From: Apium graveolens
Lineage: Eukaryota; Streptophyta; Magnoliopsida; Apiales; Apiaceae
Assembly (NCBI RefSeq): GCF_009905375.1
Contig: NC_133656.1
Coordinates: 234,431,111 to 234,495,110, forward strand
Length of the DNA: 64,000 nt
Reading direction: 5' to 3'
Part shown: piece by piece, positions 11,775 to 22,721 of the stretch
How positions within the stretch are numbered: the first letter of the stretch is position 1
How the letters are laid out: every line of letters begins with the position of its first letter
Notes under the pieces: model-generated
What the model was told of the DNA's origin: nothing
Database searches by the model: none
The model's input: the letters and a program-made list of their open reading frames with translations, nothing else
Translations under genes and position numbers: made by a program

Positions 11775-14029
11775 TTAAACCTTCTTCGGAACCCAAACTT
11801 GGTTGGGCCCGGCATACCTGTAAAATTGACCTTTGTCAGGCAAAACAACATTCTTAACATTAATGTTCTCAACTTTCTCAATGACTGGACATTTGACCTT
11901 GTAAACAGCCTTAACAAATTTCTGTTTAGGCTTATGCACAAATGTCTCCTTTCTAGCCTTAGAAGGACTAGCAGTCTTAGACCTATCATGTTTCCTATTA
12001 TTCACATGCTGATGAGGAGTAGTCTTATCACTAGAAATATGCTTACCATTAAAATAAGCATACATCAAATTAAAAGTACAAGACATACAATTAGGAACAC
12101 CACATACTTTATGAGAGGGATTAATAACATGCAAATTATGCATGGTAGACATGGTATTTTTGTTATCCAATTCATGTGTGTCTGAGTTAGTCTCAGTTGC
12201 TTTTACAACTTTGACTGGAACTTTCGACACACTTGGCTTGGAAACAACCTTCTCATTAGCACGATCTTCAACACGTATTTCTTCCTGAATAATAAAGGAG
12301 GTCTCATCAAATGGTTCAGTAATTGATCCTTTATAGAGGGGTTTATCAACACCCTTAAGCACATGTGGTACTTCCCTACCTTTAGCACAGACATGAGGAG
12401 GGGAGTTTATGCCTAATTCTCCAATAGCAGCATTATAATCATAACCTACTACAGATGTTTGATTAACAGCTTGCTTACTGTAGAACTCTTTAGCCTTCGA
12501 ACAAGAATTAAAGTAAGCTTTAACCTTAGTCTCAAGACCGGTGATCTTGTCTTTGAGAATAGTTTCGAGTTGTCTATAACAGTTAACTCTATTCTCTAGA
12601 AAAGATACCTGTTCTTTTAATTTGTCTTGATTAATGTGCACAAGTCTTAATTCATTGTCCTCTTTCTCAAGGTCTTTGATCTGCTGACTTAACAGTTCAT
12701 TATCACGACGAGCACAATCTAAGGAACCTCCTAGATGATAAACTAATTCAGTATCAATAAATTTTACCTCTTTTCTTGACGATGAAGTATTTCCATCAAT
12801 AGCCATAAGAGCAAGATTCTCTTCTTCTTCATCTTCACTATCAGTATCATCCCAGCTTGTTCCCTTTTCCAGATAAGCCCTTTCAGAGTTACTCTTCTGA
12901 TTTGAATCATAAGAGTTCTTTCTTACTTGCTTTGGCTTCCTGCATTCTGTGGCAAAGTGTCCCAACTCATTGCAGTTATAGCATCTAATGGTTCTCCGAT
13001 CAACCATCCTTGTTTTGTATCCACCACTACTGGTGTTAGAGGATGAAAATCCACCTGTCTGGAATCTGTTGTAGTTGGACTTGTACTTGAACTTGGGATT
13101 TCTCTTGAATCTGACATTGGAGAATCTCTTGACAATCTGGGCCATTGACTCATCTTCCAATTGCTCCAGCTCTTCCAAGGAGTAAAAATCATCACTGGAT
13201 TGATTTGTAGTAGGAGGATCATATTCTGCTACTAATACATTTTCCTCAGCCTTGGAATACTGTACCATTCTCTCTGATGGTTAAGATTGTTGTTGTTGTT
13301 ATTGATCTTCAGCTACTAGAGCAGTAGATGTGCTGACCACTCTATCTTTCCCGTAGACTTCCTTCTTCTAAATCTGCTCCAACTCAAAAACACACCATAG
13401 AGTCTATCCAAAGAAATCTCACTCAGATCTCTAGCTTCTCTTATGGCAGTGATTCTATGTTCAAGATGAGTTGGCAGTGTTAAAATGAACTTTTTGTTGA
13501 CCTCCCTGATTGAATAATATTTTCCATTTATGTTCAGGTTGTTGATCAATGCATCGTACCTCTCAAACACTTCAGTAATTCCTTCTCCTGAATTGGATTT
13601 AAAATGTTCATACTCAGAATTTAGGATCTCTAACTTGTTCTCCCTAACTTCCTCCGTGCCTTCATTTATCACCTCAATAGTTTTCCACATGTGGTTGGAA
13701 TTTTTACAGTTCATCACATGTCTGTTCATCAAGGGATCAAGGGAATCAACTAAAATTAATTGAAGGCTGACATCCAAGGAGGCTTCTTCCTTTTCAACAG
13801 GAGTAAAATCCTCAGGCTCTTTTGCATAGGTTCTAGCTTTGGTAATTACAACATCATCTTCTATCACCTCTGGTTCAATAACCATCTGAATTTTTGGACC
13901 CTTCTTTAACAAGTTCAGATATTTGGGATTTGCAACTTGTAAAAACAAGAGCATCTTCTTCTTCCATATAATATAATCTTCTTTATCAAATAGTGGAATT
14001 TTAACGATTCCAACTTTTTGTGAAGTCAT
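11775..14029 (-). pseudogene. Copia gag (UBN2-type) with central frameshift
   Basis: The start at 14029 is chosen because MTSQKVG matches the plus-strand copy and follows the leader. The N-terminal half (to about 13316) has the FDKEDYIIWKKKM and FLxVANP pattern of plant copia gag. A small deletion near 13370 shifts the frame. The second half (13268-11775) has a CCHC knuckle CYNCNELGHFATEC, an acidic patch, a predicted coiled-coil-like stretch (ISxQIKDLEKEDNELR region) and a basic C terminus ending in QVWVPKKV. Gag would form the particle, and the long C-terminal part is typical of SIRE/Maximus gag. Confidence 0.85.
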
Positions 14030-14111
14030 TATGAATTTTTGAATAAATAAAAATTCAAGGAGTTGAAAAATCACAAAAGTCTAGGATCTTGATTTGTTCG
14101 TTAATCAGAAG

Positions 14112-14123
14112 GCTCTGATACCA
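14112..14123 (-). promoter_or_regulatory. Primer-binding site of gag-only copia
   Basis: Minus strand TGGTATCAGAGC, two bases from the LTR end, followed by CTTCTGATTAACG as in the plus-strand copy. Confidence 0.95.
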
Positions 14124-14125
14124 AT

Positions 14126-15428
14126 TGTTAGGTCCCAATATGTTTGTAGAGGGGGGGGGGGTTGAATACAAACTATACTGTTTAATCGAATTTAGTGCGG
14201 AATAAAAAATTGAAACAAAATTCAAGTTAAATAAAAATATTATTAAACTTGAAAGGTGTTACAACAACAGTATCGATTACAAGGGATTAATCTCAAATTA
14301 ATTATCACAAATCTAGGATAAATTTGACATGAACTTTTTCTATTTTTGTAATAAAAAGATCAAATACTAAAAACAATTTGAGATTAAGTTCTAGGGATTT
14401 TGATCCGCTAGATAGTTACACAAGAACAATAGAATGATTTCTAGTGGTTTGGATTTAACTTAAATAACTAGAAATTGATGATCTGAATTCAGCAGATGAA
14501 AGATGAAATATTTGCAGCTCTACTTTTCTTTTGTTCTTGAAAATGGTTGACTTCTGTTGTAATGTTAAGAGAGATTGTGTTCTGCTTCGTTTTTTTTATA
14601 ATTCAATCAACAGAATTGAATTGAACTGGAAAGACAGTCGGTTGAACTAGCATGACAATCGACATGACAATCTCTTGAACTAGCATGACAATCGGCATGA
14701 CAATCTGTTGTACTAGCATGACAATCTCCTGAACTAGTAGAACTTTCGGTATGACAATCTGTTGAACTAGTATGACTTTCGGTATGACAATCCATATTGT
14801 CATACCAGTTCAGTTGATTGTCATGCTGAATTAATATTGAATATAAATTCAAAAATCAATTCTGAAAATTCATAATATTAATTCAGAATTAATTAATCAA
14901 TTAATTCAATTAATAAATAAATTAATCTTTGCAGATATAATTTATTTTCTTAATTAAACTATATGACTTAATTAATTAATAGAGAATTAATACTACTCTT
15001 CAATAACAACCATTCTTCTGAAAATCACTGAAATTTATGAATCAATTCCACCACTTCAATGTTGACACTCGATGTACTGTCTGGTTCATGAGTGACTAAC
15101 TTCCGTGACGTTTCTTCATGTCTTGACTTTGATAATCTTGATTTTCTTCAGATTAAATCCCTGTAATTATCTGATACCCTGACGAGATCTCTGTCACTTG
15201 ATTAAATCCACAATCTTGATTTATATCACTGAGGCTTGATAAATTTCTTGAACTTCTTCCAGTGAAGTAATTCTTCAAGTCTGTAGATGAACCTTGTTTC
15301 TGAATCCTTTGACAAATGTTACTTTGTGAGATCTGTTTGACGGTAGATCCACTATTTACTTGTTACATTCTTATTTGAGTTGAGTTAAATCCTCGAATAA
15401 ACAAATAGGCTATGACATATGCCTTTCA
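14126..15428 (-). mobile_element. 5' LTR of minus-strand gag-only copia (1,303 bp)
   Basis: Bounded on the minus strand by TGAAAGGCATATG (15428) and CCTAACA (14126). It is the same family as the LTRs at 42123-43453 and 47812-59637. Near the 3' end a C-rich loop is held by GTTTGTA/TACAAAC at about 14138-14173. It contains a tandem array at 14627-14815. Confidence 0.92.
14627..14815. repeat. 33-bp-based tandem array in copia LTR
   Basis: Repeated units built from GACAATC and ACTAGCATGACAATC-like words, with partial units. The plus-strand copies have the array with a period of 33 bp. Because 33 is divisible by three, the array yields Cys/Thr/Asp-rich open frames, which I regard as by-products. 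Confidence 0.85.
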
Positions 15429-15615
15429 TCACGTACTTAGAGATATAGAACTGCATATCATATTCCAAGGACATTTATTAATCTAACATTTATATCGCAG
15501 TAAATTAAGAATTAATAAATTATAAAGGGAATAATCGATAGAACATAAATATTAATAATCTAAATGTCTTTAACTAAAATATCATAGTGTTATCTCTAGG
15601 GCACAAACACTAACA
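15429..15615 (-). mobile_element. 5'-end fragment of an older copia LTR
   Basis: Minus strand begins TGTTAGTGTTTGTGCCC at 15615, a familiar copia LTR start that also resembles the outer LTR start at 38346 (TGAAAGTGTTTGTCC). It is interrupted at 15428 by the gag-only element. Its remainder should lie left of the Tekay-like element and is not seen, because of the gap. Confidence 0.6.
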
Positions 15616-18035
15616 ATTTCTAGTTATTCCCATCCCATTTTTATTTTAGATGTAATCTCCTCAATTCATGTCATTTATTTGTACTTATGACAAAGTGTGA
15701 ATTTAAACGTGATGAGAGCAATCTTACTGCCAAAGAGATCATCGAGAAAATCCGGTCTCTTCATGTCGGTGACAAACCGTGGTTAGGAAGATAGAAGAAG
15801 CATACGAGTACATGGCAACGGTTAGGAAGATAGAAGAAGCAATGATTCATTCTCAATTTACTGAAAAACGAAAGAAAAGAGATGAAGAAATGATATACCG
15901 AGAGGGAAAGATTGAGAGAGTCGAGAGATAGAGAGAGAGCACTAGAGAATAAGAGAGATCGGTGCTAACTGACGATGAGAAAGGGGCCTGCTGGTTTTTG
16001 AAAGTAGAGCCCAAGGCCATTTTAGTCTTTTGTCATTTAAAATCTGATTTTTCTTTATATTTACCAAAATTCTGAAAATCATGAAAACGAACTTGTAAAT
16101 TTAATAACGGGAGATTACAAATTTGTAAAAATTGAAATTTTATTTTAAAATGTAGAGAATTAAATTATCTTTCTCCCCGTATTTTTAAAAATAATTTTAG
16201 AGCGTATAGATACAAATTTGGCAAGTTATTACTCAAAAATCAAATAATGATTTTAAAAGCAATTAAAACTACCAAACCCCAAGATTAATTCAACTATCAT
16301 CTTTATAAAGTGTCTAGAGGTATTCCAGAGACAATACAAAAAATCTTATCATATTATCATATCACACTTAGTTTATAAAAATGTTTAAAGGCTCACATAA
16401 TCATATTTTTACATAATAAAACCCATAATAAAAACACATCGATCATTTAATCAAACACGTACAAATCATATGACACGTATTCACACATTCCACAATCAAA
16501 CCTCATGCTTTCACTTAATTTTTATATTAAGTTTTAACTATAATCACTCTTCTATTTTCTACATATAAATAAAATCCAATAACATTTATCGATCATTTCT
16601 TCACTTTATTCGTTCAACCCAATTAATACATGCGATCACATCATCATGTATTCACATACTTTCCCATAAAAATCATAACTCATTCATTTTTCTTTATTCC
16701 TCATAAATAATCATTTTCCAATAAAATAATACACGTAATCATTTAAGTATATCACACGATAACTAGTATCGATCAAACTTTCGTTTGGTTGTTATATCAA
16801 CATCAATATATATACCATTTATATGCACATTAAATTGAAACAAAGTAAATTCATATAATCATTTTAATTCCACACAAATTCACACTTATTCATAAAATAC
16901 AATATGCTAATTTTCCGGATATTATAAAATATATAGACTTAAACTTTCAAAATAAACTACGTATATCAAATCGTACTAAAAATGTTAAGACCTTTCCATA
17001 AATTCTATTTTGTACTTTCAAACTATTTACTGAATCTTATGACAAAAAAACTATATACTGAATTTGCATATAGATACTTTTTTGTCTCTTAGCATGTTTT
17101 GACATTTTTTACCTTCTTCCTACCTTTAATTCTACTTAAAAATGATGTAGGGAGATGAATTAGAACAAAAATTATATTTAAATTATTACGACAGTGGAAA
17201 GAAAATAAGACACACGTACAATATCTCAATATTTGAGTTAAAGATTCATCTTCATTTTTATAAATTTAAACAAATAAAGGTAAAATAAATGATAAGTTAT
17301 ACACTAAACACAAACACAAATAGTCACAATATGAAAAAATCACATATAAACAAAAAAACATGATTTTGTTGATAACCTGAATTTCATAGATGAATTCTTT
17401 TCGAACAATCTGCAACAAATGACACACATACAAATCAGTTTACAACTAATAGATTAAACATCAATGTAAACCCTCATACAAATTAGTTCACAACTAAGAG
17501 ATTCAACATCAATATAAACCCACAGTTAATAATCAAAATAAAAGAAAAATAGTCATGAAGAATGAGAGGAAAATAAAAGACCAGGAATAAGAAAAAGATG
17601 AGAGAGACAATTGAGAGAAATAAAATACTGAATTCATACGATTAATGATTAGATACACGTTAATGAGTAAGAATTTTAATTTTGAAAAAAAATGACAACA
17701 CATAAAGATTGATTATGAGATAAGAGAAATGCTAAAGTACCAACATTCATTCCCGAAATCATTCCCGAATGATGAGTTGTCAACATAGTATTGAATATTC
17801 ACTCATAAATGAAAAGTGCCCTTATGTTGACTTGATCTTAGAAATACTTAAAATTAGTTGTGATATTTTCATGTATGATCGACGCATTCAAATTTCAAAA
17901 AATATGGTTTAATTTAAAAAGTAACTAAAATTATGAACCATTAAAAATTTATTTGAATTTTGAAAAGAGAAAAAAACAAATAAAGTTTTATTATAAAATT
18001 ATGATATTTTAAACTTGATTTTAGTATTATTACCC
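15616..18035. other. AT-rich intergenic stretch, no genes
   Basis: No supported coding region. Contents I can name: a 27-base direct repeat around 15780-15840 (GGTTAGGAAGATAGAAGAAGC twice), a GA-rich tract at 15900-15955, and a stretch at about 16320-16926 ending TTTTCCGGATATTATA. That stretch resembles the end of the gypsy LTR (TTTTCCCGGATATTACA) and may be an old minus-strand LTR remnant. An imperfect tandem duplication of about 60 bp lies at 17410-17525. Confidence 0.5.
17410..17525. repeat. Imperfect tandem duplication
   Basis: Two adjacent units, each with a version of CATACAAATCAGTT, ACAACTAATAGATT and AACATCAATGTAAACCC, differ at a few positions. No function is evident. Confidence 0.7.
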
Positions 18036-18190
18036 CTTCTGTCCCACTCATTTTCTTACAGTTTTTTTACCATGTTTTACACGCATTATAAGACTATTAT
18101 AAAATATAGTTCCATAATTTAATTTTAATTATTTTTGTATAAAAATTTGAACATTACATTTTTATTTACAAGAAAAAAATTAAAAAAAAT
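18036..18190. mobile_element. Half of a Stowaway-like MITE
   Basis: Begins with a degenerate CTCCGTCCC-type terminus (CCCCTTCTGTCCCACTCA) followed by the AT-rich body usual for this plant MITE family. The other half and terminal repeat are absent. The LINE sequence starts directly after it. Confidence 0.6.
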
Positions 18191-18196
18191 TTAGTG

Positions 18197-19371
18197 ATGG
18201 AGTCTCAAGGCAAGGAAGGTGGTCTTGCTCTTTTGTGGAGGAATGATGAGCGAAAGGAAATAAAGGGTAGTTGTAATCATTATATAGATTTTAGGTTTAT
18301 TGTGAACATGTGGAGATATAGGGGTGCCCGGGGAGAAATAGACGTATGGAATCATAGGATATGTTGAGAGGACTAGCATCAATATCGAACCTTCTGTGGT
18401 GTATGATAGAGATTTTTAATGATATGCTTTTTGTTCATGAGAAGAAGCGAGGTAGAGTTCAACCGAGGTATCTTTTAAAAGGCTTTTCTGATGCAGTTAA
18501 CGATTGTGGTTTGGTGGACTTGGGCTTTAAAGAAAACGAATTTACTTGGGAGAAATCGAGGGGAACTGCAGGGTGGGTGCAAGAACGCCTAGACAGAGGC
18601 CTAGCGAATCAGGGTGGCGTTTTGTTCCCAAAAGCGGAAGTGCAAGTGTTGGATGTCTCTAAATCCGATCATCTTCCTCTACTTTTACAGCTGAAAAGAA
18701 TGGTTTATGTTCCAAGAAATAAAAGGTCCCGGTTTGAAAATATGTGGATTCATGAATCCGAGTATCTAAATTTAATCCAAAATAGCTGGCATATGGAAGG
18801 TGCAACATATATAATGGAGAAAATGAATTATGTTAGTATGAAACTGGAAGATTGGGTGGAGGAAAAGTAAAAGGCTTGCATGAGAAAATTAAAAAATGCA
18901 GAGGGGATTTACAAAATATAGAACCAGGAGAGATGATTATGGGATTAAAAAGTATAATGAATGGAAATTTATTGAGGAAATGTTACAAAAATTTGGGTTT
19001 AACCAGTGCGGATAGATAAAGTTAAGGTATGTGTAAAGACTGTGTCTTAGAGCTTTGTGCAGGATGAAGTTGAACTTGGTGAAGTTTACCTGGAGCGAGG
19101 GATCAGGTAAGGGGACCCTATATCCCCTTACTTGTACAGAATATATGTAGAGGGCCTTAGTTCGATCCTTCGTAGAAATGAAGTTATTGGGTTAATTTCA
19201 TGAATGTCGTATTTCACGGGGGGCACCATCTATTTCCCGCCTTCTTTTTGCAGATGATTGCTATTTTTTTTCAAATCAACGGAAATAGAAGCAATGACAT
19301 GAAGAATATTATCCGAAGGTATGAGAAGTTGTCATGCCAAGTTATAAATTATAGTAAATTAAGTGTGATTT
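18197..19371 (+). pseudogene. LINE endonuclease and RT, first part
   Basis: Starts in the C-terminal half of the apurinic-like endonuclease (GKEGGLALLWRN), then GLVDLGFKENEFTWE and the SDHLPLLL end motif at about 18667. After a deletion the RT shows GDPISPY (about 19110) and the catalytic FADD at about 19247-19260. This RT would copy LINE RNA at a nicked target. Frame changes near 18360, 18870 and 19200 make it non-functional. Confidence 0.85.
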
Positions 19372-19395
19372 TGTTATTCCCAGTGGACTAACAAT

Positions 19396-19450
19396 GAGAT
19401 TTACAGAAGGGGGGTTGAATGTAAATCTCAAAACTTTTTCAAGTTTTGAG
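19396..19450 (-). other. Paired hairpins near LTR terminus, second copy
   Basis: GAGATTTACA (19396-19405) pairs with TGTAAATCTC (19420-19429), followed by CTCAAAACTT pairing with AAGTTTTGAG (19427-19450). They are identical to 1029-1083. Confidence 0.8.
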
Positions 19451-19989
19451 CAGTTTTTCAAGGCTAAGTGTTTTTGAGAACAAGTGTGTGAGAATTGCTT
19501 GAAGCCAATGCAGACAGATATATATTCAAACACAAATGTAAAGAACACAAGGATCTTAAAAACTTTTCTGGTGGATTTGTTGTTCCACCAGAGATGTGTT
19601 ATTTCAGAAAATCTGTGATTCAAAGAATTAAATCACAGCTGCTTCCTAGTACAAACTAGATGATTTTCTCTCTGGATATTTCTAAACAGCTCAGGAAAAA
19701 TTCTTATCTAATTACTAGCTGCTACTTGGTTTATATATCACCAAGTTTACAAGTGAAGACAAAACTGTAAAATACAATTAAAAAGGTTCTTCACATATTT
19801 CTTCTTCATTTCTCTATCAAATGCAATTTAGGTTTGGCTGTTGATCTTTGAATACTTCCTTGTTTGCATCAGAATGGAAATGCTGCATTTTCTTGATTCC
19901 TCCTAGAGGCTTCCACATTCCAGTTTGTCTCTGTCAACCCATGTGCCTCTGTCAGCTTATGAATTGTCACTATCAACTGCTAATGAACT

Positions 19990-20190
19990 AAGCATCCGTT
20001 GAAGCTTTCATCCGTTGATGCCTTATCCGTTGAGGCTTTATCCGTTGAAGCTTTATCCGTTGATGCATTATCAGTTGAAGTCTTTATCCGTTGAAGCACT
20101 TATCCGTTGATGGATATTATCCGTTGAAGCATTAGAGACATCCGTTGAAGCTTTGTTTCTTATCCGTTGAAGGTCTTCAATATCAGTTGA
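19990..20190. repeat. ATCCGTTGA array, second copy
   Basis: About ten ATCCGTTGA units plus two ATCAGTTGA variants at irregular spacing. A TCAACGGAT inverted unit and an ATCCGTTGA pair follow at about 20373-20405. The order of linkers differs from the first copy, so units have been gained or lost since the copies separated. Confidence 0.85.
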
Positions 20191-20476
20191 TACTTCTTCA
20201 CTTATACAAAATTACAAGGCATTAAATATTTACAGTTACCCCTCCTATTTGCATATCCACTAGTAGTCAACATGACTGATATTTTCCTACAACATCTAAG
20301 AATTACAACTTGAATCCAGAGAATGAAATGTGCTACAATACTAAACTTATTGCTAAGTAAAGCTACTCCTTCAACGGATAGCCAAGATGGTCTTATCCGT
20401 TGAGGCTACAAACACTAGATTTCTACTTAAGTGTTTTGTTTAACTTATCATCAAACTAATACACATATTCCTAACA

Positions 20477-22140
20477 GATTTTCAGCCCGAATACATAAGC
20501 AGGCGTGATAAACAGAGTCGGTAAAATTCTTGAAGTTGGAGAAGTAAGTGAACCAGGGAAGTACTTGGGAGTGCCTATGAGAATTGGTAAGCGAAAGAAT
20601 GAGGTGTTTAATTTTCTACTAGACTGGGTGGGACAAAAGTTGCAAAGTTGGAGTAATAAGCATATATCAAAGGCTGGTAAACTTACGTTGTTAAAAACAG
20701 CTGCACAATTAGTACAAAATTGTTTGGATGAGCCTATTTCTACTGCCAACGGAGATATGCACAGGTATCTACCGTAAAATGAACGATTTTTTGTGGGGTA
20801 ATGGGGGGAGTAACAAGGGCATTCGATGGATGGCGTGGGAAAATATGTGTTCGAGTAAGGAAAATGGAGGGCTGGGGTTTAGGAAGCTAAATAAATTTAA
20901 TCTGGCCATGTTAGCGAAACATGGATGGAGGCTGATAAATAACAAGAATCCCTTGGTGACCAAGTTGATGAAGGCAAAGTATTATCCGAAAACAGATTTC
21001 CTTAATGTTGAATTAGAAAATAACCCGAGATAATTGTGGCAAAGCATTTTAGCAGAACATGAAGTGGTAAAACAGCGATGTAGGAAAAGAATAGAAAATG
21101 GAGATAGTACAAAAGTATGGAAAATTCAATGGTTGTCAATGTGGAGAATGGGTGTATAACGACATATATGCCAGATGAATTAAAAATATTGTAGTGAGGA
21201 GTTTGATGGTTGATTAAGAAAATGAGTGGGACATTGAAGTGATAAATGACCTTTTAAATGAGAGGGATGTTGAGCTCGTTAAAAGAATACCCTTACATAT
21301 GAATCCAACGCAGAACTCGTGGCTTTGAATTTTAGATGAAAAGGGCATTTTCTTGGTGAAAAGCTGTTACCATAAGCTACAGGGTAAATGTATTATGCCC
21401 CAAACTAATGTCTGGAAAAAGTTACGGTCGTTAAAGATTCCAGGAAAGATTGCAAACTTCTTGTGGGGGGCTTGGCAGTCATGCATTCTAACGGCTGTGA
21501 ACTTAGCAAGTAAAAGAGTGAATATCGATATTACCTGTCAATGGTGTAGAACAGATAGGGAGACCTTAGTTCATGTTATATTTGAATGTCTATTTGCAAG
21601 AACAGTGTGAGAAGGGAGTAACTTAGTGAATATGATACATGTACAGACAAATGATGAGTTTTATGACATTTTTCAGAGTTGTGTTCAGCAATGCACACGA
21701 GAGCAGATTATGGTTATTTTCATGTTATGTTGGGGGGTTGTGGAATCGAAAAAATAATGAGTTTGGAACAAGGTGACTATGTTCGTGTTTGGAGTTCGAG
21801 CATCAGCAATAAATTTGTTAAATGATTGGAAAAAAGCACAAACGCAAGAGGGTAGATACAAACCAGTTACGAATGTGTCTGATAGGCATTGTAGTAGACC
21901 AAATGAGGGGTGGGTTAAGGTAAATGTTGAGGCAGCAACGTTCGAGGACTTGAGATGTGTTGGTATTGTAGCAGTAATTCGAGATGATCAAGGTCGTTTC
22001 TTACAAGCTAGAAGCTCGAAGGTTAGAGTTCACATGCAACCAAGGGAAGCGAGACGTTCAGTCTTAAAAAGGCATTATCATGGGTGAAAGGCCTTGACTA
22101 CGTATTTGAAACGGATGCGAAGCAAGTAGCAAATGCTTGT
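20477..22140 (+). pseudogene. LINE RT end, zf-RVT and RNase H
   Basis: Resumes with SPNT, then EPGKYLGVPM, LQSWSNKHISKAGK (RT thumb region) and WENMCSSKENGGLGFRKL. The zf-RVT part has KIPGKIANFLW and CQWC with a HVIFEC partner. RNase H has WVKVNVEAATF, where an acidic residue is normally found in place of one of these, and FETDAKQV. Stops at 21031 and 21608 and several shifts break the frame. Confidence 0.82.
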
Positions 22141-22390
22141 AAACGACCCCCATAAAAATCTTATTTCCATATTATTGTTCTTGATTGCGTTGAATTATGT
22201 ACGCACATAAAAAAACGTGCTAGTTGTTTTTATCATAAATCTGCGAATGGAGTGACCTATACGTTTGCTCAAGCAACACCTTTTATGTCAGGTTGGAATG
22301 AGTGGGTTGATAGTTATCTGGAATATATTTCGTAGGCTCTTTTTTATGATTATATCTAAATAATGCAAGTGCTACGTTTATTTAAAAAAA

Positions 22391-22721
22391 TACAAATATA
22401 CGCTTTCATCTTTTATTTTATTTACATAGCAATAATAAAATATTATTTTTATTATATAACCAATCATTATAATAATAAAAAATGCGATTGAAATATGACA
22501 AATTTTAACTGACCATTGATTGGAGTATAATTTTAGCAAACCATTTGATATGCTCTAGTAGGACGCACAATTATATTTTCACAGAACACAAGCACACAAC
22601 TCTATCTTTAGTTTTTACCAAAATTCCCACATATCCACTCACTGAAAATCACACCTTTTGCACAAAATCACCCTCAAGTTTTTTTATACATACAATGCTT
22701 TAATCTTCAAGAAATTGTTCA
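22391..22721 (+). promoter_or_regulatory. Upstream region and 5' UTR of the PPR gene
   Basis: AT-rich stretch between the LINE end and the PPR ATG. No convincing TATA box stands out. A pyrimidine/A-rich leader precedes the ATG (TTGTTCAATGG context). The regulatory space free of transposon sequence is very short. Confidence 0.45.

Larger units (their letters stand above)
10810..15428 (-). mobile_element. Gag-only (non-autonomous) SIRE-like copia element, 3' end cut off
   Basis: Minus-strand element with one LTR at 14126-15428, a tRNA-Met primer site, gag, a protease remnant and then a non-pol 3' region. It has no integrase, RT or RNase H. The same organisation, including the jump from protease remnant to the 3' region, is found in the plus-strand copy at 42123-59637. 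The left part is missing because the Tekay-like element inserted at 10809/10810 and the gap hides what lies beyond. Confidence 0.88.
19372..20476 (-). mobile_element. Solo LTR, SIRE/Maximus-like copia, with intact target duplication
   Basis: 1,105 bp with TGTTA/TAACA ends, flanked by GATTT at 19367-19371 and 20477-20481. Removing it and one duplication restores the LINE reading (NYSKLSVIF then SPNT), which independently proves the insertion. There are no internal sequences, so it is a recombination product. The orientation is assigned as minus because the C-rich hairpin lies at the 19372 end, as next to the primer site in related elements. Confidence 0.95.
18191..22390 (+). mobile_element. 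L1-type LINE, 5'-truncated, decayed, interrupted by a solo LTR
   Basis: Plus-strand non-LTR retrotransposon in domain order endonuclease (from about 18197), RT (to about 21050), zinc-finger-like zf-RVT region (21400-21620) and RNase H (21910-22140). A deletion between about 18900 and 19060 removes much of the RT N terminus, and stops and shifts occur throughout. The solo LTR at 19372-20476 interrupts it. The 3' boundary is uncertain by tens of bases. It ends only about 330 bp upstream of the PPR start codon. Confidence 0.85.

Noticed and set aside
11577..12185. 202-codon plus-strand frame, and a similar one antisense at 45402-46013
   Set aside because: Both are antisense shadows of the copia gag C terminus and protease.
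14150..14162. Poly-G run as a quadruplex or sequencing error
   Set aside because: It is the loop of the conserved C-rich hairpin (opposite strand). Its length varies among copies, but the run itself is a family feature.
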